Shown here piece by piece: positions 46,335 to 54,712 of a DNA stretch of 64,000 bases; position 1 is the first letter of the stretch, and every line of letters starts with the position of its first letter. Position numbers and translations under genes: made by a program. The stretch covers positions 3,968,001 to 4,032,000 of the forward strand of contig NZ_CP024190.1 in NCBI RefSeq assembly GCF_003391395.1, read 5' to 3'. Origin of the DNA: Mycobacterium marinum. Its GTDB lineage: Bacteria; Actinomycetota; Actinomycetes; Mycobacteriales; Mycobacteriaceae. Below the pieces are notes generated by a model. The model worked only from the letters and a program-made list of their open reading frames with translations, made no database searches and was not told the DNA's origin.

Positions 46335-48002
46335 ATGACGACAGTCCGTCCCGCCAAGACTCGCAACGAAGGCCAATGGGCATTGGGACAGCTTGATCCG
46401 CTCAATGACACCGAGCAGATCAAGCACGATGACGGCCCGCTGAACGTGCGCGACCGGATCCTCAACAAGTACGCCAAAGAAGGCTTCGACAGCATCGAGA
46501 AGACCGATCTGCGGCTGCGCTTCAAATGGATGGGTCTGTACACCCAGCGCGAGCAGGGTTACGACGGCAGCTGGACCGGCGACGAGAACATCGACAAGCT
46601 CGAAGCCAAGTACTTCATGATGCGGGTGCGCTCCGACGGTAAGCCGATGTCGGCGCAGACATTGCGCGTGCTGGGCCAGATTTCCAGCGAGTTCGGCCGT
46701 GACACCGCCGACATCGGCGACCGGGAGAACGTGCAGTTCCACTGGCTGCGGATCGAGGACGTTCCCGAGATCTGGCGCCGGCTCGAATCCGTCGGCCTGT
46801 CCAGCATTGAGGCCTGCGGTGACTGCCCACGCGGCATTCACGGTTCACCACTGGCCGGCGACTCGCTCGATGAGGTGCTCGACCCCTCGCCGGCGATCGA
46901 CGAGATCATCCGGCGCTTCCTGGGCAACCCCGACTACGCGAACCTGCCCCGCAAGTACAAGAGCGCGATCTCGGGCCTGCAGGACGTCTCCCACGAGACC
47001 CACGACGTCGCGTTCGTCGGAGTCAATCACCCCGAGCACGGTCCCGGGATGGACTTGTGGGTCGGTGGCGGCCTTTCGACCAACCCGATGATGGCGCAAC
47101 GCGTCGGCGTCTGGGTCCCGCTGGACGAGGTGCCCGACGTTTGGGAGGCGGTCACCCAGGTGTTCCGCGACTACGGCTACCGACGGCTGCGTGCCAAGGC
47201 CCGGATCAAGTTCTTGGTCAAGGACTGGGGCGTAGAAAAATTCCGTGAGGTCATGGAAGCCGAGTACCTCAAGCGCAAGCTGATCGACGGCCCGGCTCCC
47301 GAACCGATCAAGCACCCGATCGACCACGTCGGAGTGCAGAAGATCAAGAACGGGCTCAACGCCGTCGGTGTCGCCGCCATCGCGGGACGCGTCACTGGCA
47401 CCACCCTGCAGGCGGTGGCCGACCTGATGGAGAAGGTCGGCTCCGACCGGGCCCGGTTCAGCCCCTTCCAGAAGCTGATCATCCTCGATGTGCCCGACGA
47501 CAAGGTGGACGAACTGGTCACCGGGCTGGACAAGCTGGGCCTGCCGTCCAAGCCGTCCGGGTGGCGCAAGAACACAATGGCCTGCACCGGCATCGAGTTC
47601 TGCAAGCTGTCGTTCGCCGAAACCCGGGTCCGTGCCCAGTCTTTGGTGCCCGAGTTGGAAGAGCGCATGGCCGACGTCGAATCCAAGATCGACGTGCCGA
47701 TCACCCTGCACATCAACGGCTGCCCCAACTCGTGCGCCCGTATCCAGGTCGCCGACATCGGGTTCAAGGGTCAGTGGATCGATGACGGTGAGGGCAACTC
47801 GGTCGAAGGATTCCAGGTCCACCTCGGTGGCGGCCTGGGCGAACAAAGCGGGTTCGGCCGCAAGCTGCGCCAGCACAAGGTGACCAGTGACGAGCTCGGC
47901 GACTACATCGACCGGGTGACCCGAAAGTTCCTGGATCAACGCGAGGAAGGCGAACGCTTTGCGAATTGGGCGCTGCGCGCCGACGAAGCCGACTTGCGCT
48001 GA
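46335..48002 (+). CDS. nirA: ferredoxin-dependent assimilatory sulfite reductase
   Basis: The 555-residue protein has the same length as M. tuberculosis NirA/SirA (Rv2391), with near-identical blocks (NEGQWALGQ, GLYTQREQGYDG, HPEHGPGMDLWVGGGLSTNP, GFGRKLRQHKVTSDELGDYI). The siroheme/[4Fe-4S] ligands are in ACTGIEFCKLSFAETR and NGCPNSCAR. The enzyme reduces sulfite to sulfide with ferredoxin. ATG 46335 follows GAGGAG. It is the first gene of nirA-cysH-che1, with reductase, APS reductase and siroheme chelatase in order. Confidence 0.95.
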   Translation: MTTVRPAKTRNEGQWALGQLDPLNDTEQIKHDDGPLNVRDRILNKYAKEGFDSIEKTDLRLRFKWMGLYTQREQGYDGSWTGDENIDKLEAKYFMMRVRSDGKPMSAQTLRVLGQISSEFGRDTADIGDRENVQFHWLRIEDVPEIWRRLESVGLSSIEACGDCPRGIHGSPLAGDSLDEVLDPSPAIDEIIRRFLGNPDYANLPRKYKSAISGLQDVSHETHDVAFVGVNHPEHGPGMDLWVGGGLSTNPMMAQRVGVWVPLDEVPDVWEAVTQVFRDYGYRRLRAKARIKFLVKDWGVEKFREVMEAEYLKRKLIDGPAPEPIKHPIDHVGVQKIKNGLNAVGVAAIAGRVTGTTLQAVADLMEKVGSDRARFSPFQKLIILDVPDDKVDELVTGLDKLGLPSKPSGWRKNTMACTGIEFCKLSFAETRVRAQSLVPELEERMADVESKIDVPITLHINGCPNSCARIQVADIGFKGQWIDDGEGNSVEGFQVHLGGGLGEQSGFGRKLRQHKVTSDELGDYIDRVTRKFLDQREEGERFANWALRADEADLR

Positions 48003-48031
48003 GCGCTTCCCGACGAGCTGAGGACAACACG

Positions 48032-48766
48032 ATGAGCGATCAGCCCAACGAGACGCAGCTGCGTGAGCTGGCCGCACGCGGTGCCGCGGAGATGGAGGGT
48101 GCCAGCGCGACCGATCTGCTGCGCTGGGCCGACGAACACTTTGGCGGGATCAACGGACCCCGCGGCTGGGCGACGTGCAATTACGTGGTTGCCTCCAACA
48201 TGCAAGACGCCGTGTTGATCGACCTGGCGTCGAAGGTGCGCCCGGGGGTGCCGGTGATCTTCCTCGACACCGGCTATCACTTCGCCGAAACCATCGGTAC
48301 CCGCGACGCAATCGAGGCTGTCTACGACATCAGAGTGCTCAACATCAGCCCCGAGCACACCGTGGCCGAACAGGACAAGCTGCTGGGCAAGGACCTCTTC
48401 GCGCGCGACCCCAACGAGTGTTGCCGACTGCGCAAGGTCGTCCCGCTGACCAATGCGCTGCGTGGGTATGCGGCGTGGATCACCGGCCTGCGCCGGGTGG
48501 AGTCCCCCACTCGCGCCAACGCCCCGGTGATCAGCTTTGATGAGGCCTTCAAGCTGGTCAAGATCAACCCATTGGTGGCGTGGACCGACCAGGATGTGCA
48601 GGACTACATCCAGAGCAACAACGTGCTGGTCAACCCGCTGGTCGACGAGGGCTACCCGTCGATCGGTTGTGCACCGTGCACCGCCAAACCGGCAGTCGGT
48701 GAGGACCCGCGCAGCGGGCGTTGGCGGGGCCGGACCAAGACCGAATGCGGGCTGCACGCCTCATGA
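48032..48766 (+). CDS. cysH: APS reductase (assimilatory, [4Fe-4S])
   Basis: The 244-residue protein has the paired-cysteine cluster motif of APS-type reductases (NECCRLRKV, residues 130-131, plus IGCAPCTA) and the catalytic ECGLH at the C-terminus. It reduces adenosine 5'-phosphosulfate to sulfite, which NirA then reduces. The ATG at 48032 follows GAGG, 29 nt after nirA. The stop overlaps the next start (ATGA). Confidence 0.95.
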   Translation: MSDQPNETQLRELAARGAAEMEGASATDLLRWADEHFGGINGPRGWATCNYVVASNMQDAVLIDLASKVRPGVPVIFLDTGYHFAETIGTRDAIEAVYDIRVLNISPEHTVAEQDKLLGKDLFARDPNECCRLRKVVPLTNALRGYAAWITGLRRVESPTRANAPVISFDEAFKLVKINPLVAWTDQDVQDYIQSNNVLVNPLVDEGYPSIGCAPCTAKPAVGEDPRSGRWRGRTKTECGLHAS

Positions 48767-49482
48767 GCACGCTCGTGCTCACCGCGCACGGCAGTAGAGA
48801 CCCCCGGTCGGCGGACAACGCCCGGGCCGTCGCCGCTGTGCTACGCCGCATGCGGCCGAATCTCGATGTGCGGCTGGCCTTCCTGGAACTCTGCGCACCA
48901 AACTTCGTCGAGGTACTCGCCGAACTGCCCGACAGCCAGCGGGCCGTGGTCACTCCTCTGCTACTGGCGAGCGCCTACCACGCCCGCACCGACATCCCGG
49001 AACAGATTGCGCGCTCCGGCGCGCTCGGTGTCCGCGAGGCCGCCGTGCTCGGCGAGGACGATCGGCTGGTGTCGGTGTTACGTGACCGCCTTGCCGAGCG
49101 CGGGGTTTCCCCGCGTGATCGCAACATCGGCGTGCTGGTGGTCGCGGTCGGTTCATCGCATGCCCCGGTCAACGCGCGCACGGCACGGGTGGCGGCCAAG
49201 CTCGGTGCGGGCACCCGTTGGGCCGGCACCACAATGGCGTTCGCCACCGGCCCCAAGCCGTCGGTGGCCGACGCCGCCGCACAGTTGCGCGCCAGCGGCG
49301 CCCGCCGTCTCGTCATCGCCCCATGGTTTCTGGCGCCGGGGCTCATCACCGACCGGGTGTGGAAGTACGCATGCGACAACGACATTGCGATGGCACGTCC
49401 GATGGGCGCCCACCCGCTGGTAGCGCAAACCGTGCTCGACCGTTACGACCAGGCGCTGGCCGCCGGTGACGCCGCGGCCTGA
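48763..49482 (+). CDS. che1: CbiX/SirB-type sirohydrochlorin ferrochelatase
   Basis: The 239-residue CbiX-type chelatase has LVLTAHGSRDPRSADNA near the N-terminus, with the metal-site His, and a second similar half (VVAVGSSHAPVNART; VIAPWFLAPGLITDRV). It matches Rv2393, which follows cysH in M. tuberculosis. Insertion of iron into sirohydrochlorin makes siroheme, the cofactor of NirA, so the operon provides the enzyme and its prosthetic group. The start overlaps the cysH stop by 4 nt. Confidence 0.9.
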   Translation: MSTLVLTAHGSRDPRSADNARAVAAVLRRMRPNLDVRLAFLELCAPNFVEVLAELPDSQRAVVTPLLLASAYHARTDIPEQIARSGALGVREAAVLGEDDRLVSVLRDRLAERGVSPRDRNIGVLVVAVGSSHAPVNARTARVAAKLGAGTRWAGTTMAFATGPKPSVADAAAQLRASGARRLVIAPWFLAPGLITDRVWKYACDNDIAMARPMGAHPLVAQTVLDRYDQALAAGDAAA

Positions 49483-49502
49483 ACCTGTTCGCCGGGCGCG
49501 GC

Positions 49503-50441
49503 CTACTCACCGCCGGACGTGATGTGGCTCAGCAATTCTCGTATTGCCCCGGCGGGCGGAACACGCCCACCGACCCAGATGGCTCGAAGCTGGCGGCGCA
49601 GGTCCAGGCCAGCGATGCTGATGGCCCGTAACCGGCCGACCGCCAGGTCATCGGCGATGGCCAGCCGGCTCATCGCCGCGGGCCCCGCACCGGCCAAGAC
49701 CGCGGCGCGCATCGCCGCCGCCGACGAGAGTTCAAGAACCGGCGGTGCTTGAACCATGTCCTCACCCAGCACCTGACGCAGCGCCACGGTCAGCGAATCG
49801 CGGATGCCAGAGCGGGGTTCGCGGGTAACCAGTGGCGTCTCGGCCAGCTCGCGGGCGGTCACCGGGCTGGGCCGCCGAGTCCACTTGTGCCCGGGCGGGA
49901 CGACCACCACCAAGTCGTCGTGGCCCACCACACGACTGCCCAGTCCGGTGGGCGGACCGGGATTCTCGACGAATCCGAGATCGGCGGTGCCGTCACGAAC
50001 CGCGGCGATCGCGTGGTCACTGTTGGTGGCGGTCAAGATCACTTGCGGGGCGGTGGTGCCGCGCCGCTTGGCCGCGTCCTGCAATGCCAGCAGCCAATGC
50101 GGCATCAGCTGTTCGGCAATCGTCTGGCTGGCCGCCACCCGGATCCGTTCGCGTCCCTCCTTACGCAGCGATCCAAGGCCCGCATCGATCTCCTGTGCCA
50201 CTTCAAGCAGGCGGGCTGCCCATTCGGATACGATCAGGCCGGCTGGGGTAAGTTGTGAGCCGCGCGTCGTGCGGACGGCCAACGTCACGCCGGTGTGGGC
50301 TTCCATGGCCGCGAGCCGCTTGGACACCGCTTGTTGGGTCAGCCCAAGCTCGCGGGCGGCTGCCCCCAGGCTTCCGGTCTGGGCGATTGCCAGAAAGATT
50401 TCAAAAGAGGCAAGTTCGGGCATGCGGGGGCTGAGCGGCAT
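49503..50441 (-). CDS. LysR-family regulator (Rv2282c-like)
   Basis: The 312-residue LysR protein has an N-terminal winged helix (SFEIFLAIAQTGSLGAAARE then LGLTQQAVSKRLAAMEAHTG) and an effector-binding domain with DLGFVENPGPP. It resembles Rv2282c, including its MPLS-R-MP start. It lies between the sulfite reduction operon and divergent fprA-fdxC, and the palindromic element shared by both promoters begins 12 nt upstream of its ATG. It is therefore the best candidate regulator of both. The inducer is unknown; a sulfur metabolite is likely. Confidence 0.85.
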   Translation of the reverse strand: MPLSPRMPELASFEIFLAIAQTGSLGAAARELGLTQQAVSKRLAAMEAHTGVTLAVRTTRGSQLTPAGLIVSEWAARLLEVAQEIDAGLGSLRKEGRERIRVAASQTIAEQLMPHWLLALQDAAKRRGTTAPQVILTATNSDHAIAAVRDGTADLGFVENPGPPTGLGSRVVGHDDLVVVVPPGHKWTRRPSPVTARELAETPLVTREPRSGIRDSLTVALRQVLGEDMVQAPPVLELSSAAAMRAAVLAGAGPAAMSRLAIADDLAVGRLRAISIAGLDLRRQLRAIWVGGRVPPAGAIRELLSHITSGGE

Positions 50442-50452
50442 GCTTGATCAAA

Positions 50453-50495
50453 TCACAACCAATGCTTGTGACTCCACAACATCGACACCTCTACC
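50453..50495. promoter_or_regulatory. palindromic element in lysR-fprA intergenic region
   Basis: TCACAA-N7-TTGTGA (50453-50458 and 50466-50471), then CACAAC at 50475-50480 and CCTCTACC from 50488. Parts, order and spacing are the same as at 46079-46120 upstream of nirA. It lies between the LysR start and the fprA start, where an autoregulatory LysR site is expected. Confidence 0.6.
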
Positions 50496-50527
50496 CGGTC
50501 GCGTTGGGGATGACGAGCATGAGAGAC

Positions 50528-51892
50528 ATGACCCGTCTCTACCACGTAGCGATTGTGGGTTCCGGCCCGTCCGGGTTTTTTGCGGCGGCGGCCCTGCTCA
50601 AAGCCGCCAATGCGTCGGATCAGATCGATGTCGCGGTCGACATGCTCGAGATGTTGCCGACGCCCTGGGGCCTGGTCCGTTCCGGTGTCGCGCCCGATCA
50701 CCCCAAGATCAAATCGGTAAGCCAGCAGTTCGAGAAGACCGCGCAGGACCCCCGTTTTCGCTTTTTCGGCAACATCAAGGTGGGCGAGCATGTCGAAGCG
50801 GCCGACCTGGCCCTGCGCTACGACGCGGTGATCTACGCCGTCGGTGCGCAGTCTGACCGTGCACTCGACATTGCCGGCGAGCAGCTGCCGGGCAGTGTTG
50901 CCGCGGTTGATTTCGTCGGCTGGTACAACGCGCACCCGCACTTTGAGCAGATGGCACCGGATCTGTCCGGCGCCCGCGCCGTCGTCATAGGCAACGGCAA
51001 CGTTGCCGTCGACGTCGCGCGCATCCTGGTGACCGATCCAGATGTACTGGCCGCCACCGACATCGCCGATCACGCGCTGGAATCGTTGCGCGCCCGCACG
51101 GTTGAGGAAGTGGTGATCATCGGTCGGCGCGGCCCCTTGCAGAGCGCGTTTACCACACTGGAGTTGCGTGAACTCGGCGAGCTCGACGGCGTCGACGTCG
51201 TAGTCGACCCAGCCCAGCTTGACGGCATCAGCGATGACGATGCGGCCGCGATAGGCAAAGTCGCCAAACAAAACCTCAAGGTACTGCGCGATTACGCCAG
51301 TCGCCCGGCCAGACCGGGGCACCGTCGGATCGTGCTGCGTTTCTTGACGTCTCCCATCGAGATCAAGGGAGACGGCAAGGTGGAAAGCATCGTGGTCGGC
51401 AGAAATGACTTGGTGAGCGACGCCAGCGGACGAATGATGGCCAAGGACACCGGCGCACGTGAGGAACTGCCCGCCCAACTGGTGGTGCGTGCCGTCGGCT
51501 ATCGCGGTCTCCCCACCCCTGGCTTGCCGTTTGACACCAATAGCGCCACCATCCCCCACAGTGGCGGTCGAGTCGCGGGCAGCAGCAACGAATACGTCGT
51601 TGGCTGGATCAAGCGTGGACCGACCGGCGTAATCGGAACGAACAAGAAAGACTCCCTGGACACCGTCGACACCCTGCTCGAGGACCTGGCGCACCAGCCC
51701 GCCAACCCGGCCGCCGACCAGAACCGCGGCGACGCGCTCGCCGAATGGTTGAACTCCTGCCAGCCGCAACTGATTGCCGCTGCACACTGGGAGGCTATCG
51801 ACAACTTTGAGCGCGAAGCCGGCCAGTCCCAGCAGCGTCCCCGCGTCAAGGTCGCGAGTCTGCCCGAACTGCTTCGCATTGGCCACGGCTGA
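50528..51892 (+). CDS. fprA: ferredoxin-NADP+ reductase (FprA type)
   Basis: This 454-residue protein is very close to M. tuberculosis FprA (Rv3106): VAIVGSGPSGFFAAAALLKA (FAD site), DMLEMLPTPWGLVRSGVAPD, AVVIGNGNVAVDVARILVTD (NADPH site), GWIKRGPTGVIGTNKKD. It transfers electrons between NADPH and ferredoxin. The adjacent ferredoxin gene and the promoter element shared with nirA suggest a dedicated feed to sulfite reductase. ATG 50528 matches the Rv3106 start; ATGs at 50519 and 50510 are possible. It may be a second copy in the genome, since Rv3106 sits in a different context. Confidence 0.92.
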   Translation: MTRLYHVAIVGSGPSGFFAAAALLKAANASDQIDVAVDMLEMLPTPWGLVRSGVAPDHPKIKSVSQQFEKTAQDPRFRFFGNIKVGEHVEAADLALRYDAVIYAVGAQSDRALDIAGEQLPGSVAAVDFVGWYNAHPHFEQMAPDLSGARAVVIGNGNVAVDVARILVTDPDVLAATDIADHALESLRARTVEEVVIIGRRGPLQSAFTTLELRELGELDGVDVVVDPAQLDGISDDDAAAIGKVAKQNLKVLRDYASRPARPGHRRIVLRFLTSPIEIKGDGKVESIVVGRNDLVSDASGRMMAKDTGAREELPAQLVVRAVGYRGLPTPGLPFDTNSATIPHSGGRVAGSSNEYVVGWIKRGPTGVIGTNKKDSLDTVDTLLEDLAHQPANPAADQNRGDALAEWLNSCQPQLIAAAHWEAIDNFEREAGQSQQRPRVKVASLPELLRIGHG

Positions 51893-51914
51893 CATCTCCT
51901 GGAAGGAAACCGCT

Positions 51915-52241
51915 ATGACATATGTTATTGCCGAACCCTGCGTCGACATCAAAGACAAGGCGTGCATCGAGGAATGCCCCGTCGACTGCATTTACGAAGG
52001 CGCCCGGATGCTCTACATCCACCCCGATGAGTGCGTCGACTGTGGTGCCTGCGAACCGGTGTGCCCGGTTGAGTCGATCTACTACGAAGATGATCTGCCC
52101 GCCGAATACAGCGGCTACACACAAATCAACGTCGACTTCTTCAGCGAGCTCGGCTCGCCCGGCGGCGCCGCGAAAGTCGGTCTCACCGAGAACGATCCGG
52201 ACGCCGTCAAGAACCTGGAAATCCGGGCGGAGGCCCAGTAG
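51915..52241 (+). CDS. fdxC: 7Fe-type ferredoxin (FdxC-like)
   Basis: The 108-residue ferredoxin has the [3Fe-4S]/[4Fe-4S] cysteine pattern (ACIEECPVDCIYEGARMLYI then CVDCGACEPVCPVESIYY) and the C-terminal helix region SELGSPGGAAKVG. It is nearer to FdxC (Rv1177) than to FdxA. The ATG follows GGAAGGA. Placed 22 nt after fprA, it is probably the electron carrier between FprA and NirA. Confidence 0.9.
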   Translation: MTYVIAEPCVDIKDKACIEECPVDCIYEGARMLYIHPDECVDCGACEPVCPVESIYYEDDLPAEYSGYTQINVDFFSELGSPGGAAKVGLTENDPDAVKNLEIRAEAQ

Positions 52242-52269
52242 CACCAACCCGGATCAAACCCACCAGACC

Positions 52270-52303
52270 CTGCCCGGGCGGCGCGTATGACCCGCCCGGG
52301 CAG
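52270..52303 (+). terminator. strong hairpin after fdxC
   Basis: CTGCCCGGGCGG and CCGCCCGGGCAG form a perfect 12-bp stem around a 10-nt loop, 29 nt after the fdxC stop, followed by TTATCTGTTG. This is the clearest terminator in the window. Confidence 0.8.
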
Positions 52304-53231
52304 TTATCTGTTGCCCTCGCCGGAATTCCGGTGGACCGCCCCAGCCACGGTGCAGTATCCGACACGATGGCATCCTTTCGGTCGCAGACGGTAGCGCGAC
52401 ATTGATCAGGTGGCACCGAAACCCCACACAGCGCTGCCATATCCGAGTTTCTCCCCATCGCGGACACAGTGGCCCGCGCGATGCGGCACCTGGGCAACTC
52501 AGCAACTCCTCCGCTTGCCTCAGCGCATACCATTTTGTATGGTACGTTACTGCAGGTCATAGCCGGCCGACGCAACGAATCGGTCGACGGACCGCGGTGA
52601 AAATCAAGAACCGCTGAGCCGAGGTGTTTTACACATGGACATTGACAAACGCAGATCCGCAGCGATCCCGAGCAGCTGGAGCTGGCCAACGCCAGGAAGC
52701 GCCGCCATGCCGCTAGCCGATTACTCAATCGGCTCGGCATCCCCCTGGGCGGCATCGGCGCGCCACGTTCAGCCCCGAGAAGTCGCCCGCAGCGAGCACC
52801 TTCGTTCGGCATCAGCCCGTGCGCAGAGACTCAGCTGAGCAGAGTAGGACACCATCCCCCGTTTTACCCCGCCCCGTTTTCCAGCTGATCCGTTGACGAT
52901 AGCGACGTCAACGGCAAGCTCCGACCCCCCTCCACAGTTGACAATGACAAGTTGACAATGGCAACATACTGTTAGACGACCGCGCACACGATATTCCGTG
53001 AGCTGGTGCGCCGCCGACGGCGTTCCCACCAGCGCGACCGCCGATTCATCGGTCTCATTCATTTCACCTTCGGGGAAAATGCGATGAACGGGATGCCTGC
53101 GCGGTCAATACCCCCGACGCTTCACACAACGCCATACCCGCCAAGCACGAGCCAGTAGACCCATCGGTCACCTGAATCGAAGTCGAACACCCCGCAAACC
53201 CGGCGCCGGTCACTGTACCCGGACTGATCAC
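52304..53231. other. gene-poor interval with one inverted repeat
   Basis: About 0.93 kb has no convincing gene; open frames in it lack ribosome sites and family signatures. It holds TACCAT-TTTGT-ATGGTA at 52528-52544 and a small duplicated TTGACAATG at about 52939-52964. One frame near 52650 reads PEQLELANARKRRHAASRLL, which could be a decayed gene but is not recognised. The end of the interval grades into the diverged upstream part of the PPE duplication. Confidence 0.5.
52528..52544. promoter_or_regulatory. orphan inverted repeat TACCAT-N5-ATGGTA
   Basis: A perfect 6-bp inverted repeat with a 5-nt AT-rich spacer, of the size bound by TetR-family dimers. No TetR gene or intact target gene is adjacent, so its function is unknown. 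Confidence 0.4.
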
Positions 53232-54487
53232 GTCCGGCGCCGACTCATCTGCAACCACCGGTGCCACAGCCGTCACCAGGTCCATTCACGAGGCATGGAG
53301 CATTGTTCATGAGCTTTATGATGTTGCCGCCAGAGATCAACTCGACCCGGATGTACTCGGGTCCGGGCTCGGCCTCGCTAAGGGCCGCGTCAGCAAGCTG
53401 GAACAGCGTGTCAGTCGGATTGCATTCCGCCGCCGAGTCTTACCGGGCCATGGTCGCAGACCTGACCAGCTTCCAATGGCTGGGTCCATCTTCGGCCGCA
53501 ATGATCGCCTCGGTGCTGCCCTATGTGGGTTGGCTAGAGGCCACTGCCGTCCAGGCGGGACACTCGGCCATGCAGGCCTCGGCCGCGGCCGCGGCCTACG
53601 AGCAGGCGTTCGCGATGACGGTGCCGCCGCCGGCCATCGCCGTCAACCGCGCCGAACTCGCCGCACTGATCGCCACGAACTTCTTCGGCCAAAACACCGC
53701 GGCAATCGCGGCCAACGAAGCCGAATACGCCGAGATGTGGGCCACCGACGCCACCGCGATGACCAGCTACTCCACCACCTCGGCCGCCGCAAGAGCGTTG
53801 ACCCCCTTCACTTCCCCGCACCAGAGCACCAACCCCGCCGGCCTGGGCGCGCAAAGCGCCGCAGTGGCCAACTCCACCGCAAACGTGGCCGCTGACAGCG
53901 GCAACTGGCTAGGAAATCTGATCGACGCCATAGGTGTCGCGCTCCTGCCGATCGCACCCGAACTCTCAGCAATCCTGATACCGCTGGGAGAGCTGATCAA
54001 CATGATCCCCTTCCCACCCTTCCTTGCCGACGACTTCACCATCCTCGACGGCCTGCTGGCGTTCTACGCGACGATCGGTTCGATAAAGAACATCCAATCG
54101 ATGGCGAGCGGAATCATCGGCACCGACGACACGCTGGGCCTCATCCCCCACGCCGCCGCGGCCGCCGCCGACGCCCCCAACGCACTCGCCGCACTCGGTG
54201 GTGAGCCCGCGCTGGGCGCCGAACTGGGCCCGATCGCAGCAGAGCTGACCAGTGGCAACAGAATTGGCCAAATGTCGGTCCCGCCCAGCTGGACCGAGCC
54301 GAAGGTCACCACCATCAAAGCGCTGCAGGCCACCCCACTGACCACCCTGCCCACCGACGAGGTTCCCGCATCCGGCATCCCCGGAATGCCCGGAATGGCA
54401 ATGACCGGAACAGGCCGCGGCGGCGTCGCACCCCGATACGGAGTGCGACTGACCGTGATGACTCGCCCATTCTCCGGCGGATAACCA
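53232..54487 (+). repeat. tandem PPE duplication, unit 1
   Basis: This 1256-bp segment recurs at 54713-55968 (offset 1481 bp). It covers the PPE gene and about 77 bp upstream. Further upstream the two copies are still recognisably related but diverged, so the original duplication was longer. Confidence 0.85.
53309..54484 (+). CDS. PPE family protein, SVP subgroup (copy 1)
   Basis: The 391-residue protein has an N-terminal PPE domain (MSFMMLPPEINSTRMYSGPG, about 1-180) containing the W-x-G-type FQWLGPSSAAM. The C-terminal half contains GQMSVPPSW (GxxSVPxxW) that defines the PPE-SVP subfamily. The start at 53309 follows GGAG in GCATGGAGCATTG. PPE proteins usually pair with PE proteins and are exported by ESX-5; no PE gene is adjacent here. 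Nearly identical to the next gene. Confidence 0.93.
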   Translation: MSFMMLPPEINSTRMYSGPGSASLRAASASWNSVSVGLHSAAESYRAMVADLTSFQWLGPSSAAMIASVLPYVGWLEATAVQAGHSAMQASAAAAAYEQAFAMTVPPPAIAVNRAELAALIATNFFGQNTAAIAANEAEYAEMWATDATAMTSYSTTSAAARALTPFTSPHQSTNPAGLGAQSAAVANSTANVAADSGNWLGNLIDAIGVALLPIAPELSAILIPLGELINMIPFPPFLADDFTILDGLLAFYATIGSIKNIQSMASGIIGTDDTLGLIPHAAAAAADAPNALAALGGEPALGAELGPIAAELTSGNRIGQMSVPPSWTEPKVTTIKALQATPLTTLPTDEVPASGIPGMPGMAMTGTGRGGVAPRYGVRLTVMTRPFSGG

Positions 54488-54712
54488 AACTGCAATGGCG
54501 ACAACGTTTTCGAGGTTTCCGAGCAATCTCCTGCATCGGTTCATCGTGGGTCAACACGACAAATGAGAAGCCACGCGTCTGATGTGCCGCGACGCTGCAC
54601 GCAACTTTCAGGCACTACCCGCCCACCACATGTCCCACGCCCCATCGGTCGGCCGAACACGAAGTCGGACAACCGCAAACCGGCGCCGGGCACTGCACCT
54701 CGGACTACTGCG

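Noticed and set aside
52207..52812. Minus-strand frame of about 200 codons overlapping fdxC and its terminator
   Set aside because: It reads through the fdxC terminator hairpin, lacks a ribosome site and shows no recognisable domain.
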